A stretch of 64,000 nucleotides of DNA from NCBI GenBank assembly GCA_004835665.1, contig RBKR01000010.1, positions 1,302,001-1,366,000 on the forward strand, in the 5' to 3' direction. This DNA comes from Phoma sp. XZ068 (Eukaryota; Ascomycota; Dothideomycetes; Pleosporales; Didymellaceae). The notes under the pieces were generated by a model. The model searched no databases. It was not told where the DNA came from and was given only the letters and a program-made list of their open reading frames with translations. The translations under genes were made by a program, and so were the position numbers. Numbering within the stretch: the stretch's first letter is position 1; each line of letters opens with the position of its first letter. Shown here in pieces: positions 1 to 11,365 of the stretch.

Positions 1-114
1 GCTGTCCCTGACGAGGCGCAAATAACCACGCTGCGCATGGCCCATACTCTTGCACAGCTCGAGTTGCAATTGACGCAAGCCTTTAGTAAGGCAGTCGTGA
101 GCATGATCACATAA
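1..114 (+). CDS. Possible C-terminal end of a gene running off the left edge
   Basis: Frame 1 is open from the first base to a TAA ending at base 114, giving about 37 residues with a helical, Gln/Leu-rich look. There is no recognisable motif. It may be the tail of a gene outside the window or chance. Confidence 0.15.
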   Translation, partial: AVPDEAQITTLRMAHTLAQLELQLTQAFSKAVVSMIT

Positions 115-830
115 GCAGGCTGATAGTAGATATTTCTTCTTATACCTGATTAAATTCACAACTGCAAATGATGGCCCAGTTCTGGGCCAACAAGACTATG
201 AAGCAATTGCAGGCTATATCAACTTGAGAAAGAGTGAAAAGATACTTTGCCCATTACCTTCAAGTGTATTCTATCATACACGTCCTCGCCAATGTCCTAC
301 TCTGTGTCAATTGTACCCACCCGAAAACGTGATCGGGATAACGAGAACTTTTACAAAAAGACGAAGAGCTTTCTTAGTAAAAGTGATGGACTAGTAGACT
401 ATCAGGCCGATGTGTATGTCCTTGTAAGGCGGAGGGGAAGATTCTGGAAGTGTAACTCATCCCAATGCCCCTGCTGGCCGTTGACGGCTCTTGAGATTGT
501 AAGCATTCGAGCGAAAATGTGACACATGGCTAACCGACTCTAGAAGACTCATTTCCCTCTGCCTACCAGAAGAACCCACCATGATCTCACTAGATAAAGA
601 CGGCATCAAAAAAGAAAGGCGTACTGTTATTGAAATTTCGAATAACTGCTCAGCCCACTCAATTTTTTCAGATTCGACCTTAGAATTTCGACTTTTTGCT
701 GACATAGGGCTGCCAGATAGCCTGATAACGTCCACGACAGACGTGCTTGCTGAAAATGCAAGCTATTCAGCGAAGTTCGCTGCGTGAAGAGTTCTGTCTA
801 ACACGCCTATAATCTGTGGGTAGAATACAT
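115..830. other. No supported gene
   Basis: Only short overlapping frames on both strands, without recognisable motifs. It could hold the decayed C-terminal part of the adjacent minus-strand DUF3435-like relic, but I could not match it. Confidence 0.3.
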
Positions 831-1727
831 TCACACACCAGGAAAAAATCGCCGCCAGCGCTGATACAAATTCACTAGCATGACTGACAGGGCGATATCT
901 TTGTATTGCATCTTACCTAAGCATCCAGGCCTAAATCCACCTATTGCAGCAAGGAGTACGTTGGCGTGGAACGCAAGTCGAGTCTCAGCGTCTATGTTTA
1001 GATCGGCGGCGCGATCCCACAAGGTACGAAGAATAAGAATCACATCTTCAGCGGTGGCTTCAACCTTATTAAATGAGAGCTCTTTGGAAAGCTTGGCTTC
1101 TGCAGCAAGAGAATTCCAGATCCACTTCTCGCGGATTAGCCTGGGGACTTACATCCAAGGTTTGGACTTACTACAGATATATCAAACACTGAAGCCTGAG
1201 ACTTTGGAGGCCTTGAACTATGATTGTAGAATCTAAGTCGCCACTTCTCAGATTCATGAGGTTCTAGTTCTCTTCTTGCCTTAAGAACTGTCAGGTCCGC
1301 CTCCTCAACTAGCTTGCGCCACATTAAAAGCACTATGCTCACACAATTAAGCATGCGCTTGTCTATATATTCCTCAGCTAAAAGAGATAAGACCTGTCTC
1401 ACTAAGTTGTTAACATAGTCTAAGAAGAATGCTTTGCACTAGATAGTTGCATTCTTCTTTCCTTCGCATAATCCTATCTACACAGAGTCAGGATCAACAC
1501 CATTGTCTTAAAAGTACCTAGAAGTCAAATATAAGCCCAAAGTTACATTAGAATAGATATAGTGCGTACTAGTTCCAAATCCTCATCAACCATTCCCAGT
1601 ACTTTTTAGTATTAGCGTTGACAAAATCATCTTCGTAATCCAGTGCATCCGGATATCTCTCAAACTTGGCCTGACTAAGGCGCTGGCGATCAGCCAGGTT
1701 AAGCTCTGTTCGACGAGAAGTAGTCAT
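831..1727 (-). pseudogene. DUF3435-like (tyrosine-recombinase type) gene relic
   Basis: An ATG at 1727 on the minus strand opens a short basic and acidic segment that soon meets stops. Further on, two open stretches (1136-1402 and 831-1043) carry the recognisable part. The clearest is the segment LWDRAADLNIDAETRLAFHA followed by VLLAAIGGFRPG, which resembles the DUF3435 domain of fungal proteins related to Crypton/Starship tyrosine recombinases. I see no complete catalytic tyrosine region and several in-frame stops, so it should be non-functional. The family assignment rests on memory of the domain pattern, not on a search. Confidence 0.45.
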
Positions 1728-2400
1728 TTAACTTGTTAGCATAGTGCGTGAACGTATCTAAGATTAACTGAACGGACAGAATAGCTTGGCGAGAAATGGG
1801 AGTTAAACAGAACAGTGAGGTTGCGACTTCGGGAGCGAGACTGCACAAGAACCCCTTTCATAGAATCACCCTAGTACAAACTACTTACCCTATAACTAAA
1901 ATACTTAAAATAGACCTGAACTTTAAATGTGGCCGCTTTTTGGGCACTATACTTCAAGATGTAAGAAAAGATGACTAAGCAGGTTTTTTCAAAGGGCGCC
2001 AAGACCGTCTGCACAAAGGCCGTCATTTCTGGCGGTATTCTCCTCCACAATTGTAGGGCGTGTTAAAAGTAGGTACATGCCTTACTAGCGACATGTAGCC
2101 TCACCACTCGTCCGTCTCGAAGCCTTCCAAACATCGCGACGCGCAAGGCTTCTATAAAAGCGACACCGCGCTCTAACATGGTGACGCCGACACGATAGCG
2201 CAAGATGTCCGGGAATCCGTGGCCCCACCATCAAAGCATCAGCCATGTCTCTGTCTGTGCAACAGGGCTCGCGGGCATATGTAGGAACGTTCAGCAACTG
2301 CGACTTCGGCAACGCGGATAAGTCGCAAGGTAGGTCCACTAAGCTCTCAGCGTGAATTCCAATCTCGAAAACGTGCATCTGACATGATTGCTCGGCAGAA
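1728..2400. other. No supported gene
   Basis: Moderately AT-rich at first, GC-richer from about 2090. The minus-strand open frames at 2085-2680 are shadows of the NACHT pseudogene on the plus strand. The true N-terminal exon of that pseudogene may lie here but I could not trace it. Confidence 0.3.
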
Positions 2401-4288
2401 GCCTCAGACCAAGCGGCCACCGCGTGTCGCAACGCGCTCTTCCTCACCGATCCCCACGTCGACCGCGAGCGCGTGATCAGCGCGAAAGGCACGAGAGTCG
2501 CTGGTACCTGCGAGTGGATCGTACACGATGCGAAGTACCGGGCGTGGCTGAGCGACGACAACAATAGTGGTGGCAATGACAGCGACAATACGCGGCTGCT
2601 GTGGATCTAGGGCGGGCCAGGCAAGGGCAAGACGATGATGTCTGTCTTCCTGACAGAAGAGCTGGAGAGGCACAAAGCACGCACAGACAACGCAGAACTA
2701 GCGTTCTTCTTCTGCAGCGCCGAAGATGAGAAGCGCAAGAAGGCTGTAGATGTGCTGCGCGGACTGGTGTATCAGATCATCACCAAGCGGCCACAGCTGG
2801 TCAAGCACGCGCTGCCGTTCTTTGAGACGCCCCAGAGCGCCCAGCAGACGCTGTCCGACCGAGAGGCGCTGTGGCTTATCTTTGGCAAGCTCGTCGCTGA
2901 CGCCGAGCTTGGGACGATGGTCTGCGTGCTTGACGGCCTCGACGAGTGCGAGGAGAGCGCGCTGAGCATGCTGTTGCCACGAATCGTCAATCTGCTCACT
3001 AGTGAGACTCCGCTGTTGACCACGGGCAAGTTCAAACTGGCGATTGTCAGCCGAGACATACCCGGCCTGCATGGTTGCACAAGGATAAGACTAGATCCTG
3101 ACTACGACGATAAGGTGAGAAGCGACATTGAGCGGTTCGTGTCCGCCCGAGTGGCTGAGCTTTCAAGGATCGAGGGCTTTCACGAAGACTTCCAAGCATC
3201 TGTACAGAACACGCTCCTCCAACGCGCCGAGGGGACGTTTCTGTGAGTAGGCTTCGCAATGCACGAGCTATCGTAGAAGCAGACGTGCGGTGAGATTTGG
3301 GAGGCGCTTGAGGAGCTGCCAAGTGGCCTTCTAGCTATATACAGCCGCATGCTGCTGCGGATCCCAGCTAAGCAGAGGGAGGTAAGCTGTGCGATTCTGA
3401 GGTGGGTGACCATGGCTGTTCAACCTCTACACCTATAAAAGCTAGCGGCGGCAGTAGGCGTTCAGGCTCTATCACCTCGCATAACAGTCGAGCAAGCAGC
3501 CCGCAATGCTGTTGCCTTGTGCGGGCTTTTGCTAAAGGTGTAAGAGCAAGAACTTAGCCTTGTTTATCAGTTAGTGCGAGACTACTTGTTGCGCAAAGAG
3601 CGCGACAGCAATGTAGTGCTAGAAGCATTTTAAGTTACGGTTGAGACCTCACACCTCGAGCTAGCACAAAAATATCTCGAGTGCATTGCTCAGAGCGACT
3701 TGCAGTATAAGGCTATCAACCTAGACGATAGGCCAGACCCGCGCGAGTCCCCACTGCTGCGATATGTGACGCTCTACTGGCCCGTTCACGTAAAGAGCTG
3801 CTCTACGCTCACAATAAATCTCTTTGACCCATCTGGACTTTTTTTTGCACAAGGTTTCTTCTCTGCGGGACTGTTGGTGGGAGACCTACGCTGACGAGGT
3901 AGGTCGGTCTCAAAGTTGTCCCCCTCCATTGCTGCATATAGCGTGTACTTTAGAGATAGTACCATGGATAGAAGCTTTACTAGCAAGAAGGAGCTGGAAG
4001 CTTAGGCGCCTCCGGCACTTAAACAAGAGGAACAAATATAGGGAGACAGCGCTGCACGTTGCAGCTCAAGAAGGGAAGGAGGCGGTGGTGTGGTTGTTGT
4101 TGGACAGTGGAGCGGACGTCAAGACGAAGAACAACGATGGGAAGACAGTGCTGCACACAGCAGCTTTGGGAAGGAACGAGGTAGTGGTGCGGCTGCTGCT
4201 AGAGAGAGGAGCGGACGTCAAGGCGAAGGACAACGATGGGAGAATAGCATTTGACCGTTTGCCTGTCTACGGGACCATGTTCCTGTAG
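2401..4288 (+). pseudogene. NACHT-ankyrin NLR-like protein, decayed
   Basis: Frame 1 from about 2401 reads as a fungal NLR. First comes the pre-NACHT segment NALFLTDPHVDRERV, then a P-loop (GGPGKGKT, 2611-2634), a Walker B-like CVLDGLDECEE (about 2920-2955), and the segment EALEELPSGLLAIYSRML typical of the region after NACHT. From 3824 the frame shifts, near a run of eight T at about 3839-3846, into at least two ankyrin repeats ending at 4288. In-frame stops lie at 2608 (directly before the P-loop), 3244, 3274, 3436, 3541 and 3631. Such proteins act in fungal non-self recognition and regulated cell death (family knowledge). This copy cannot encode one. Confidence 0.8.
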
Positions 4289-5043
4289 TAAGATTGCCTA
4301 CAGAGTTACAGTGCTATTATCTTTCTTATATTCTGTCTTTGCTACTGTAATATATTTATGTACTTGAGTATATATCCCCATGATACCTACTTTTTAGACA
4401 GCTTTTGTTTTTGCGGAGTGCTGCAAGGATCTATATAGCAGCTATTCCTGATGAAGGTAAGCGTCCACGAAGCGATATAGGAACCCTTGTAAGCTAAGTG
4501 TTTCGTGCGACATCAAGGGTAGGGCTCAGCCCCTCCACCATCCCTGGTTAGGATGCTTGTAAATTCCAACGAAACTGGGAAGGCAACGTTCGACTCAGGG
4601 AAAGACCCGCTCCAGACTATCACAGAACCAATGCAGTGTAACAGGGATGAACGTTTGCTCACACAGCAAACCTGTATCATGATTTACGTAGGCAAATGCG
4701 GTTGATAGTGCACTTGTGGATGTCCCCAGTACAATTCCATTCAGACGCCAGCGTCGTTAGTTGACGGCAAAATCCCGAACTAGGATTGATTTTCAGCGCA
4801 TGCTGGTAGCCATGAACTCTTTTCTTGATTGCGATGGTGATTGAGCCCTCATGTTATTCAAATAGTGTTGTCAGCGGTAGTACACCATTTACGCATGCAG
4901 CATCTGAACCACCGTACAGCGTGGAGGATTGAGTGTCTCACAGTATGTTTGCAATGCCAAGGCCAATATCATTACATTGTTCAGAGAAACTACTAGTCAT
5001 TCAGCTTCTGTTGTAGATCAAAGATGCTAGCAGCAACCGCGGA
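4289..5043. other. Intergenic, no supported gene
   Basis: I looked here on the minus strand for the missing C-terminal part of the second RNase III domain of the neighbouring dcl2-like gene and did not find it. The first 150 bases after the NLR relic are AT-rich. Confidence 0.4.
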
Positions 5044-8000
5044 TCATCGCTGTTGCATGCAGATCTGGTGTCGTATGGCCACGTCAGTCCAAGGGTATGC
5101 CATGCCCTGACTGAGATGTTGATCTATCTCGGCTGTGTGTTGCTCATAACTTTGGCTGTTGCATTTGTGAGCCTGCACAACCTCAGGGGAGTGATGGCGC
5201 ATGAACTGCCATAGTGGCACCCTTTCGGAATATCGCACTTCTTCGAATCGATGGTAGGGGGTCGCTTCAATGAGGATACGACTTCTGCTTGTGCTGAATC
5301 GGAGGCAGAGATAGCCAAGGAGATTTTTGTTTGCAAGGGCTGCTTTGATCCGAGTCATGTGTCCTTGTGACAGCTCCGGTCGACAATGCGACAGATACGT
5401 GGAGATGATAACATCTAAGATCGCATCTCCTAGAAACTCAAGCCTCTGATAAGACTCCGTCTTGATGCTGATGCCACAAGAAGGATGTGTCAACGCCTCA
5501 AGCATCAAGGACCTGTTCCGAAAACGGTACCCAATCAGGCTCTCAGCTTCAAGATCCTCTGGCGTAGTAGTGTTACTGAGTTCTGGTAGTAATATTACAG
5601 GCTCAACTGCACTGATTTCGGGAACGAAGACGTTGGTGCACGCTCTAGCCGCCTCAAAGCCGGAATCCATGTAGGCTGCTCCAATAAGAGCCTCAACAAT
5701 GTCTGCCAAGGTCTTTGTTCCAAGTTCTCGCTCTTCTGTATCCTGATCGGCGTCGGAAATACGTGGAATAGACCACTTTCGATGAAGTGGGTCCGTCAGG
5801 ATATAGCATCCGAGTCCCTTGTCTATCGCAGCTCTAGCGAGTCTTGCATTTGAGACGATGCTATCTTTGCGTCGAGAAAGGTACCCTTCCGGCCAGTTAC
5901 TGTGATTTGCAAACAACTGCACAGAAGTTTGAAACTTCAGTAACGCATCTCCAAGAAATTCGAACCGTTGATAGTTTGTTGCTCTGCCAGCAGAAGGTGC
6001 CGAGATTGCCGTGACAATGTGCATGGTGTTTGAAAACCGGACGTCTGACAGGATTGCCTCGTGCATCTGGTGAGCCATGGTAAATGCTTCGATGTGCCGC
6101 AAAAGCGAAGGAATGAACAGGTTGAATCTAGCGAATTTGTAATTGAGTAAATCGACTGTGCATTCACCGGCCCGCAGTGAGACAGCCGCCGGTTTTCGTT
6201 CTGCAATCAATATCTGTGCAGCAAGTGGATGCTTCGAGAGCGTGTTTGGCGCTTCAAAATTCCGACGCTTGAAGAGGGGAACGCACGTTACTTCCGGATC
6301 ATCTTCTTGTTCAAGCCCATTTGCCACGCGATGGAGGATCAAAGGCGTCCCCTTCAGCTTAGTACATCTGATGAGTCCATCAATAGTACTACTGTCATCC
6401 CGTAAGGCGTCGGTCAAGGTTATCCGTCCTGTGTGAGCCTTTAGCCAATCCGGCAAACGGTCATCTTCTATGTCTGGACTGAAGAGGAGAACAAGATCTG
6501 CGCTATGGCTGACACCTTGATCGGAACGTGTTGACCTGTTGAGGAGCTGAGTGACGGCCCTAAGCTGTTCCAGATGACTGGTGCTTGCAACAGATTTCCG
6601 AGTCTGATCCCCGAACTTGGCCTCAAAGGTAGTCTCTGAATCCCAGTACAACAAGGCTTTTGGGATATCGAACAGCTTGGTTGGGGCTGTGAGCTTCATC
6701 GATAGCTCGTCATGCGTCCGGCTACACGTCACCGTTATCGTCGTCTGATGCAGATCAGGCGTTGCCCACGCACGAGCCAGTTGAGTGAATATCCGAATCT
6801 GCTTGTTCGTCGACGCCTTGTCTAATGGCTGTTGAACCAGTGTAACGTCTTCTGTCCAATCGCGGGTTAGTGGGAGAAGGTGACCATTCAACAGCCCGGC
6901 TTCGAACAAAGCGGCATAGCACTGGAACGCTGCATCCTTCATTGCTGCTCGCTCTGTCCGCCACGCCCTTTTCCCACGAACAACTCGAAGTGGTGGTTTG
7001 ACACAATTTGGAAGCGTGACAGTGCAAGTAATCAATCCACTCTTTCCTTCCTCGAAAGAGAATTCTGGTCGCATCTCAGCGTACCTCTGCCTAGGCATAA
7101 CATTGCAAAAATGGTGGAGATGTGCCATAGCCTTCTCGGCTGTCAGGTATGCCCTGTGAGTCTTGTTAGATCACCGACAGAGAACCCACATGTAACGTAC
7201 TTTGTTTCTTCGACGTAGAGCCAATCATCCACTGTCTCGTTTTCATTCTCTAGCGTTGCGGCTAGTGTCCTTGCTCGATGTTCATCTTGATACAACTTTA
7301 TCAGAGCGCGCTCGAGTTCGAGCCAAGTATCTAGCTTCTTCTGAGTGCTGTCTCTTGGGACCATGATGACATACTGAGAAGCGTGCATCCTCGCGCGGCC
7401 ACGGCGCTGAATATAAGACTTCAGGCTCGGAGGCGTATTGAAGCACACGACAAGGTTGCACGCAGCGACATCGATTCCCTCTTCGAGTGCGTCGGTTGCG
7501 ATAACAAGGTTTGTCTTTCCCGCGCGAAACTCAGGTAGTGTGTCCTTTTGCGCTTCCTTGTTGAACAGCTCAGATAGGACCAGACTTCCGTGTGAATTGT
7601 TCGATAGGCCAACAAAAGTTGCACACCGAAACCTCGCCATCGTACGCGGGTGCGTAGCTAAGATAGTACCAAGTATGCTGACTGTTGCCCGTTGCTGCAC
7701 GAAGAGCAGTCCTGAGCACTCTTCATGTTCTCCCTGACACTCTAAGAAAGCTATCAGCTTTTGAACTTTCGGAGACAAGTCTCTTAAGAGGGACTGGGCT
7801 TCAGGCACGTTGGCGAAGCCTTCCTGGTCGAATACATGTCGAAGTGCGGACACCAATTCGTCTTTCTTTTCAATGTAGAACGTCATTGCTTCTGCACCCT
7901 CAGCTTTGTTTCTGATCATCTCAACAGTGCGAAGGATGAAATATTCTGCTGCGGAGGGCCCGAGTTCTTCATAGATGTGTGTCGCTTTGTTGTAGAATCT

Positions 8001-9111
8001 TCTGACCTGGTCAGAGAGTTTGGTTGTCATTTTCCCGCCCGCTGGCTTCCCGTCTGCCCCGGTTATTTGGCCCACATCGGATAAATCCAATGCTTGCTTT
8101 CCAGCGGACAACCTCTGACTGAGTGTACGGAGCTTGTAAAGGGCATCCTGCCTACTTGTTGATTCTGTGACCTCGCATGGGATGAACTCAAGCTTCTGCA
8201 GGGCGGGGTGATTGACAAATCTGAGCAGCTCTTGACGGTGAAGTCGGGGAGTTACACAGATTGCATCAAGGTTGGCCTCAATTGTTCTGCGAATATCGTC
8301 AGCTTACTGGGATTGGAATCGGATACATGCATACCTGAGCTCGGTCAGCGTTGACCTGAGAATTGGACTCGCAGTGAGACCAAGGATATGCGGAACCGGG
8401 CGATCTTGCGCTTTAGTAGGATGGTAGAAATTCTCATGATCCTATTGGCGGAGTGCCCTCGGATGCAAGAGTGAGCTGCAATGGTTAGATCCGACTTTCT
8501 GGTACTCGTGATGATTACCTTCGTCAAAGATTATGAGTGTCAGACGCTCCATCGTCATAAAGCCATGAGTCAGAGCATCGAATAGCACAGCATGTGTCGA
8601 GACAACAATGCGAACCCCTTCCAGAACAGCATTCCAGATACGCAGTTCACTCCAGCGGTCTACATTATCCGCACCGGTCAGAAGTTGTGTCTTGACTGAG
8701 GGCAGATAGGATCGCAGATAATCGTGTTGCTGCGTGCACAGCGCTACCGTTGGAGCCAGAAACCATACCAGCTGATGAAAGTCAACGAATGATCTCTGTC
8801 TGAGTCGAGCGGGCTTGAATGTTTGGAAAACCTGCCTTTCCTGCTGGGCACCTGTTCAGCTCTTCTCTTATACGAAGTACGGCTCTATGTCACAAAGGTC
8901 AAAAAGCTTCTCCACGCTCAAGAAGTCGACACACATAGCGGTCTTCCCACTGCCGGTATCCATCTGCATTTGGTCAGCAAGAACCTAGTATCTCGACACG
9001 AAAGAGCAGTACCGCAATAATGACATTCTTCTCTAAGCTGCGCTCAAGCATTTCAGCCTGGTACGAGCGTAACCGCAAGTCTCCAACTGGTTCCAGCTGT
9101 GTTTGATCCAT
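5044..9111 (-). CDS. dcl2: Dicer-like protein, dcl2 type (one apparent frameshift, truncated RNase IIIb)
   Basis: Cuts dsRNA into small RNAs in fungal RNA silencing and antiviral defence (family knowledge). Seven exons fit by frame: 9111-9013, 8963-8935, 8884-8836, 8771-8519, 8475-8335, 8286-7201 and 7153-5044. The introns are 43-64 nt; the third has a GC-AG boundary. Product is about 1254 aa, somewhat short for the family. Domains: P-loop MDTGSGKT (residues about 34-41), DEAH box (about 142) created only after splicing, helicase C with TDALEEGIDV and QRRGRAR (about 450-490), Dicer dimerisation, RNase IIIa (RFEFLGDALL and LADIVEALIGAAY) and RNase IIIb (RLEFLGDAIL). The second acidic signature of RNase IIIb is absent and the frame ends soon after. 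Exon 5 is one base short near 8432-8440: the frame and the next exon phase only agree if one base is missing. It is either a pseudogene or carries a sequence error. The start ATG fits the usual short N-terminus before LRLRSYQAEM. Confidence 0.85.
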
Positions 9112-9405
9112 GAAGCATACAAGAGGATCTATCGGACGCTGGGGAAAGTGTGCACGCAGATTTGATGATGGGCGGGCTGAAGAGGGGTTTAATTTTATGG
9201 TGCAAGGCCCAGCTATGCAACGCCTAACCGGGTCTGGTATCGATGCTTGCATACAAAGTGGCCTGTGGTGCCACAATGTCGGCCTTGTCCGTCATCCCTT
9301 AGACCCGAACTTCCTGCAGCAGATTCCCGCACGAGTTTCCAGGCACATGCGTAGGCTCACATTAACCACACTTGACGCGATGGGATTGAAGGAAGCTGGC
9401 TCGAA

Positions 9406-11365
9406 CTACTGTGCTTCTCTGATAAGCTGCAAAAACTTCAAAGAGCCTTTGGGGTACTTTGCAATTTCGTCCACGGTCATCTTCTCGATATAGAAATCTC
9501 TGCCCAAGGGCAGACCACCCTCAGTCAGCGCTTGCACAGCAGGCAGGACAGCTGTACTTAGATCTCTCAGTAGTCCGCCCTGTGAATCATCCAAAACGTC
9601 AATGAACTTTGCAAATTCGGGATCGCTTGGGGTCATTATCCTGCATCTCGGTCACTAACAGTATGAGTTTACTTATCATTGCACTCACATTGCATCGGTG
9701 ATACCGACATCTGTACCGGCGAGACCTTGATCTAACATGAGACCAAGAACGCCCTCACCGAATCTTGTCGCTAAGGTATACAAGCGCTGGCCAAGTCTCC
9801 GTATTTCTGAGGTCCACCGATACTTTGCTCTGCACTCACTCGTGCCGAGTTCAATATTCGGGAACGTTTCTTGCATCATTTTTGCTGTCACGTCCGCCAC
9901 GGATTTATTGACTGGGTTTCCACGTACGTATAGTGGATTTGCAAAGTCGGATGGAGTCATCACTACTCCGCAAGTTGACATTCCGGGACCGTTGCACTCC
10001 CTGAACAATTCAAGGACATGGTATCTTCGGAGTAATTGAGAGTGTGACATGGTATGACCCAGACTACGGATCAGATAACATCTGTCCGCTCTTGAAAGCG
10101 TGCTCGTGCTTTCCAGTGCCGTACGGCTCTCCTGAGACTTGCGTAATTCTAGGATATCTTGCAATCCACCTATCAGGCAGGGACTGCCAATATGTATTAG
10201 TATTCTTGCAAGCACCTCTGTCTTTCCTTTGCCCACATCCTGAATTGCCTGTCGTATGGCCGGCGTAAGAAATGTGTCTTGTGGTGTCCGGTGTTGAAAA
10301 GCTTGACACTTTCGTCGTTCTTCACTCAGATATGTCTCAATCGTGTCAACATCTAGTTGAGTATCGCATTCTCGAGGTTTCTTTCTCCGCCGAGATCCAG
10401 CCCGGTGTATGTCGGTCCGTTTCTCGGTAGGTTTTCCAGATTGACTTGCAGGACCAAGTGTGCCGCTCCTTGATGCTTCTTCTCCGTTAGACACAGAAGA
10501 AGAAACGAAGTGTAGGTCGTCATGGGATTGTTGATCGGCTACAAGTTCCACGTGGTTTTGCTTATTCTCGGAAGAAAGGCCATCCTGGTTCGACGAGAAT
10601 TGATGATTGTTTCCAACTTCTATGGAAACATCTGTTCCGATCGCTGCTTGTTGGGGATTCGTTGTTATGGACGAGCATGTTGGGGAAGTCCGAACATTGC
10701 TGGTCGCGTTCGATGACAATTGGCCGTCTGTATCCACTACAAACAAGGATCGCGCAAGGGAGCCCACGTCGAGCGATCCCGGCAGGTCATTCAGAGATAA
10801 CATTGTGGGATTTACCGTTTGGCCATCAAGCGTAAATATACTGAACAGGACAAGATGTCAGCACCATGTCGCAGGAAGGCATGGTTTGACTAACCCAAGG
10901 TGTCGCATCATCCTAAGGACGATGCCATTGTTTTCCCCACAATCGAAAAAAACAACGGCTATCACTGCATTGACAGCTTTAGCAAGAACGCTTGCTGACT
11001 TTGCGCCTTCTTTCTCGTTGAATCTGATGTGGTCGCTGATTCCTGTTCGTCTTGCAATGGATGCACGATGTTCATTGCTAGTCACTTTACATTTGAACTC
11101 GTTGGCGCAGGCTCCATGGAAATCAGCCTCGTTTCTTATCACATGTAATCTGGTGCTCACCTCTTGTAACCCCTGCTTCGAAAGCTAAGTAGTTCAGTAA
11201 GAACTCACTAAGTGCAGTGCCGAACTGAGCCAGCTTTCGATTTCCATCCCAATCCTCTTGCAAAGCCCCAGCTGCTGTAAGCGCTTTGCGCAATTGATCA
11301 TGTGTTGATCGAAACCTATAACCGATGATGCTCTCAACGGCCTGAGCACTTACAAACGAAGCCAT
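9406..11365 (-). CDS. Catalytically dead RNase III-fold protein with long uncharacterised C-terminal region
   Basis: Four exons join in phase: 11365-11161, 11111-10895, 10840-9689 and 9640-9406. The introns are 49, 54 and 48 nt, each GT..AG with a CTGAT, CTGAC or GTGAC branch-like site. Product is 602 aa (630 if an upstream in-frame start at 11449 is used). Residues about 9-145 match the RNase III fold: ESIIGYRFRS opens it and a KAVNAVIAVVFFDCG helix closes it. Against the RNase IIIa of the neighbouring dcl2 all four catalytic acids are replaced (E>A, D>T, D>K, E>N), so cleavage is not expected. Residues about 160-280 are Ser/Thr-rich and basic. Residues about 300-602 form a conserved-looking domain I do not recognise, with the paired phrases MTPSDFANP and MTPSDPEF. 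It lies 294 bp upstream of dcl2 on the same strand, so a dsRNA-related role is a reasonable inference. Confidence 0.7.

Noticed and set aside
2085..2673. Minus-strand frames of 167 and 89 codons
   Set aside because: Opposite the clear NACHT reading frame; Arg/Ser/Ala-rich shadows.
8974..9276. Longer N-terminus of the dcl2-like protein starting at 9276
   Set aside because: The extra residues do not resemble Dicer N-termini, and the frame beyond 9013 is intronic.
9110..9493. Plus-strand 127-codon frame between dcl2 and its neighbour
   Set aside because: Antisense to both minus-strand genes, with no motif.
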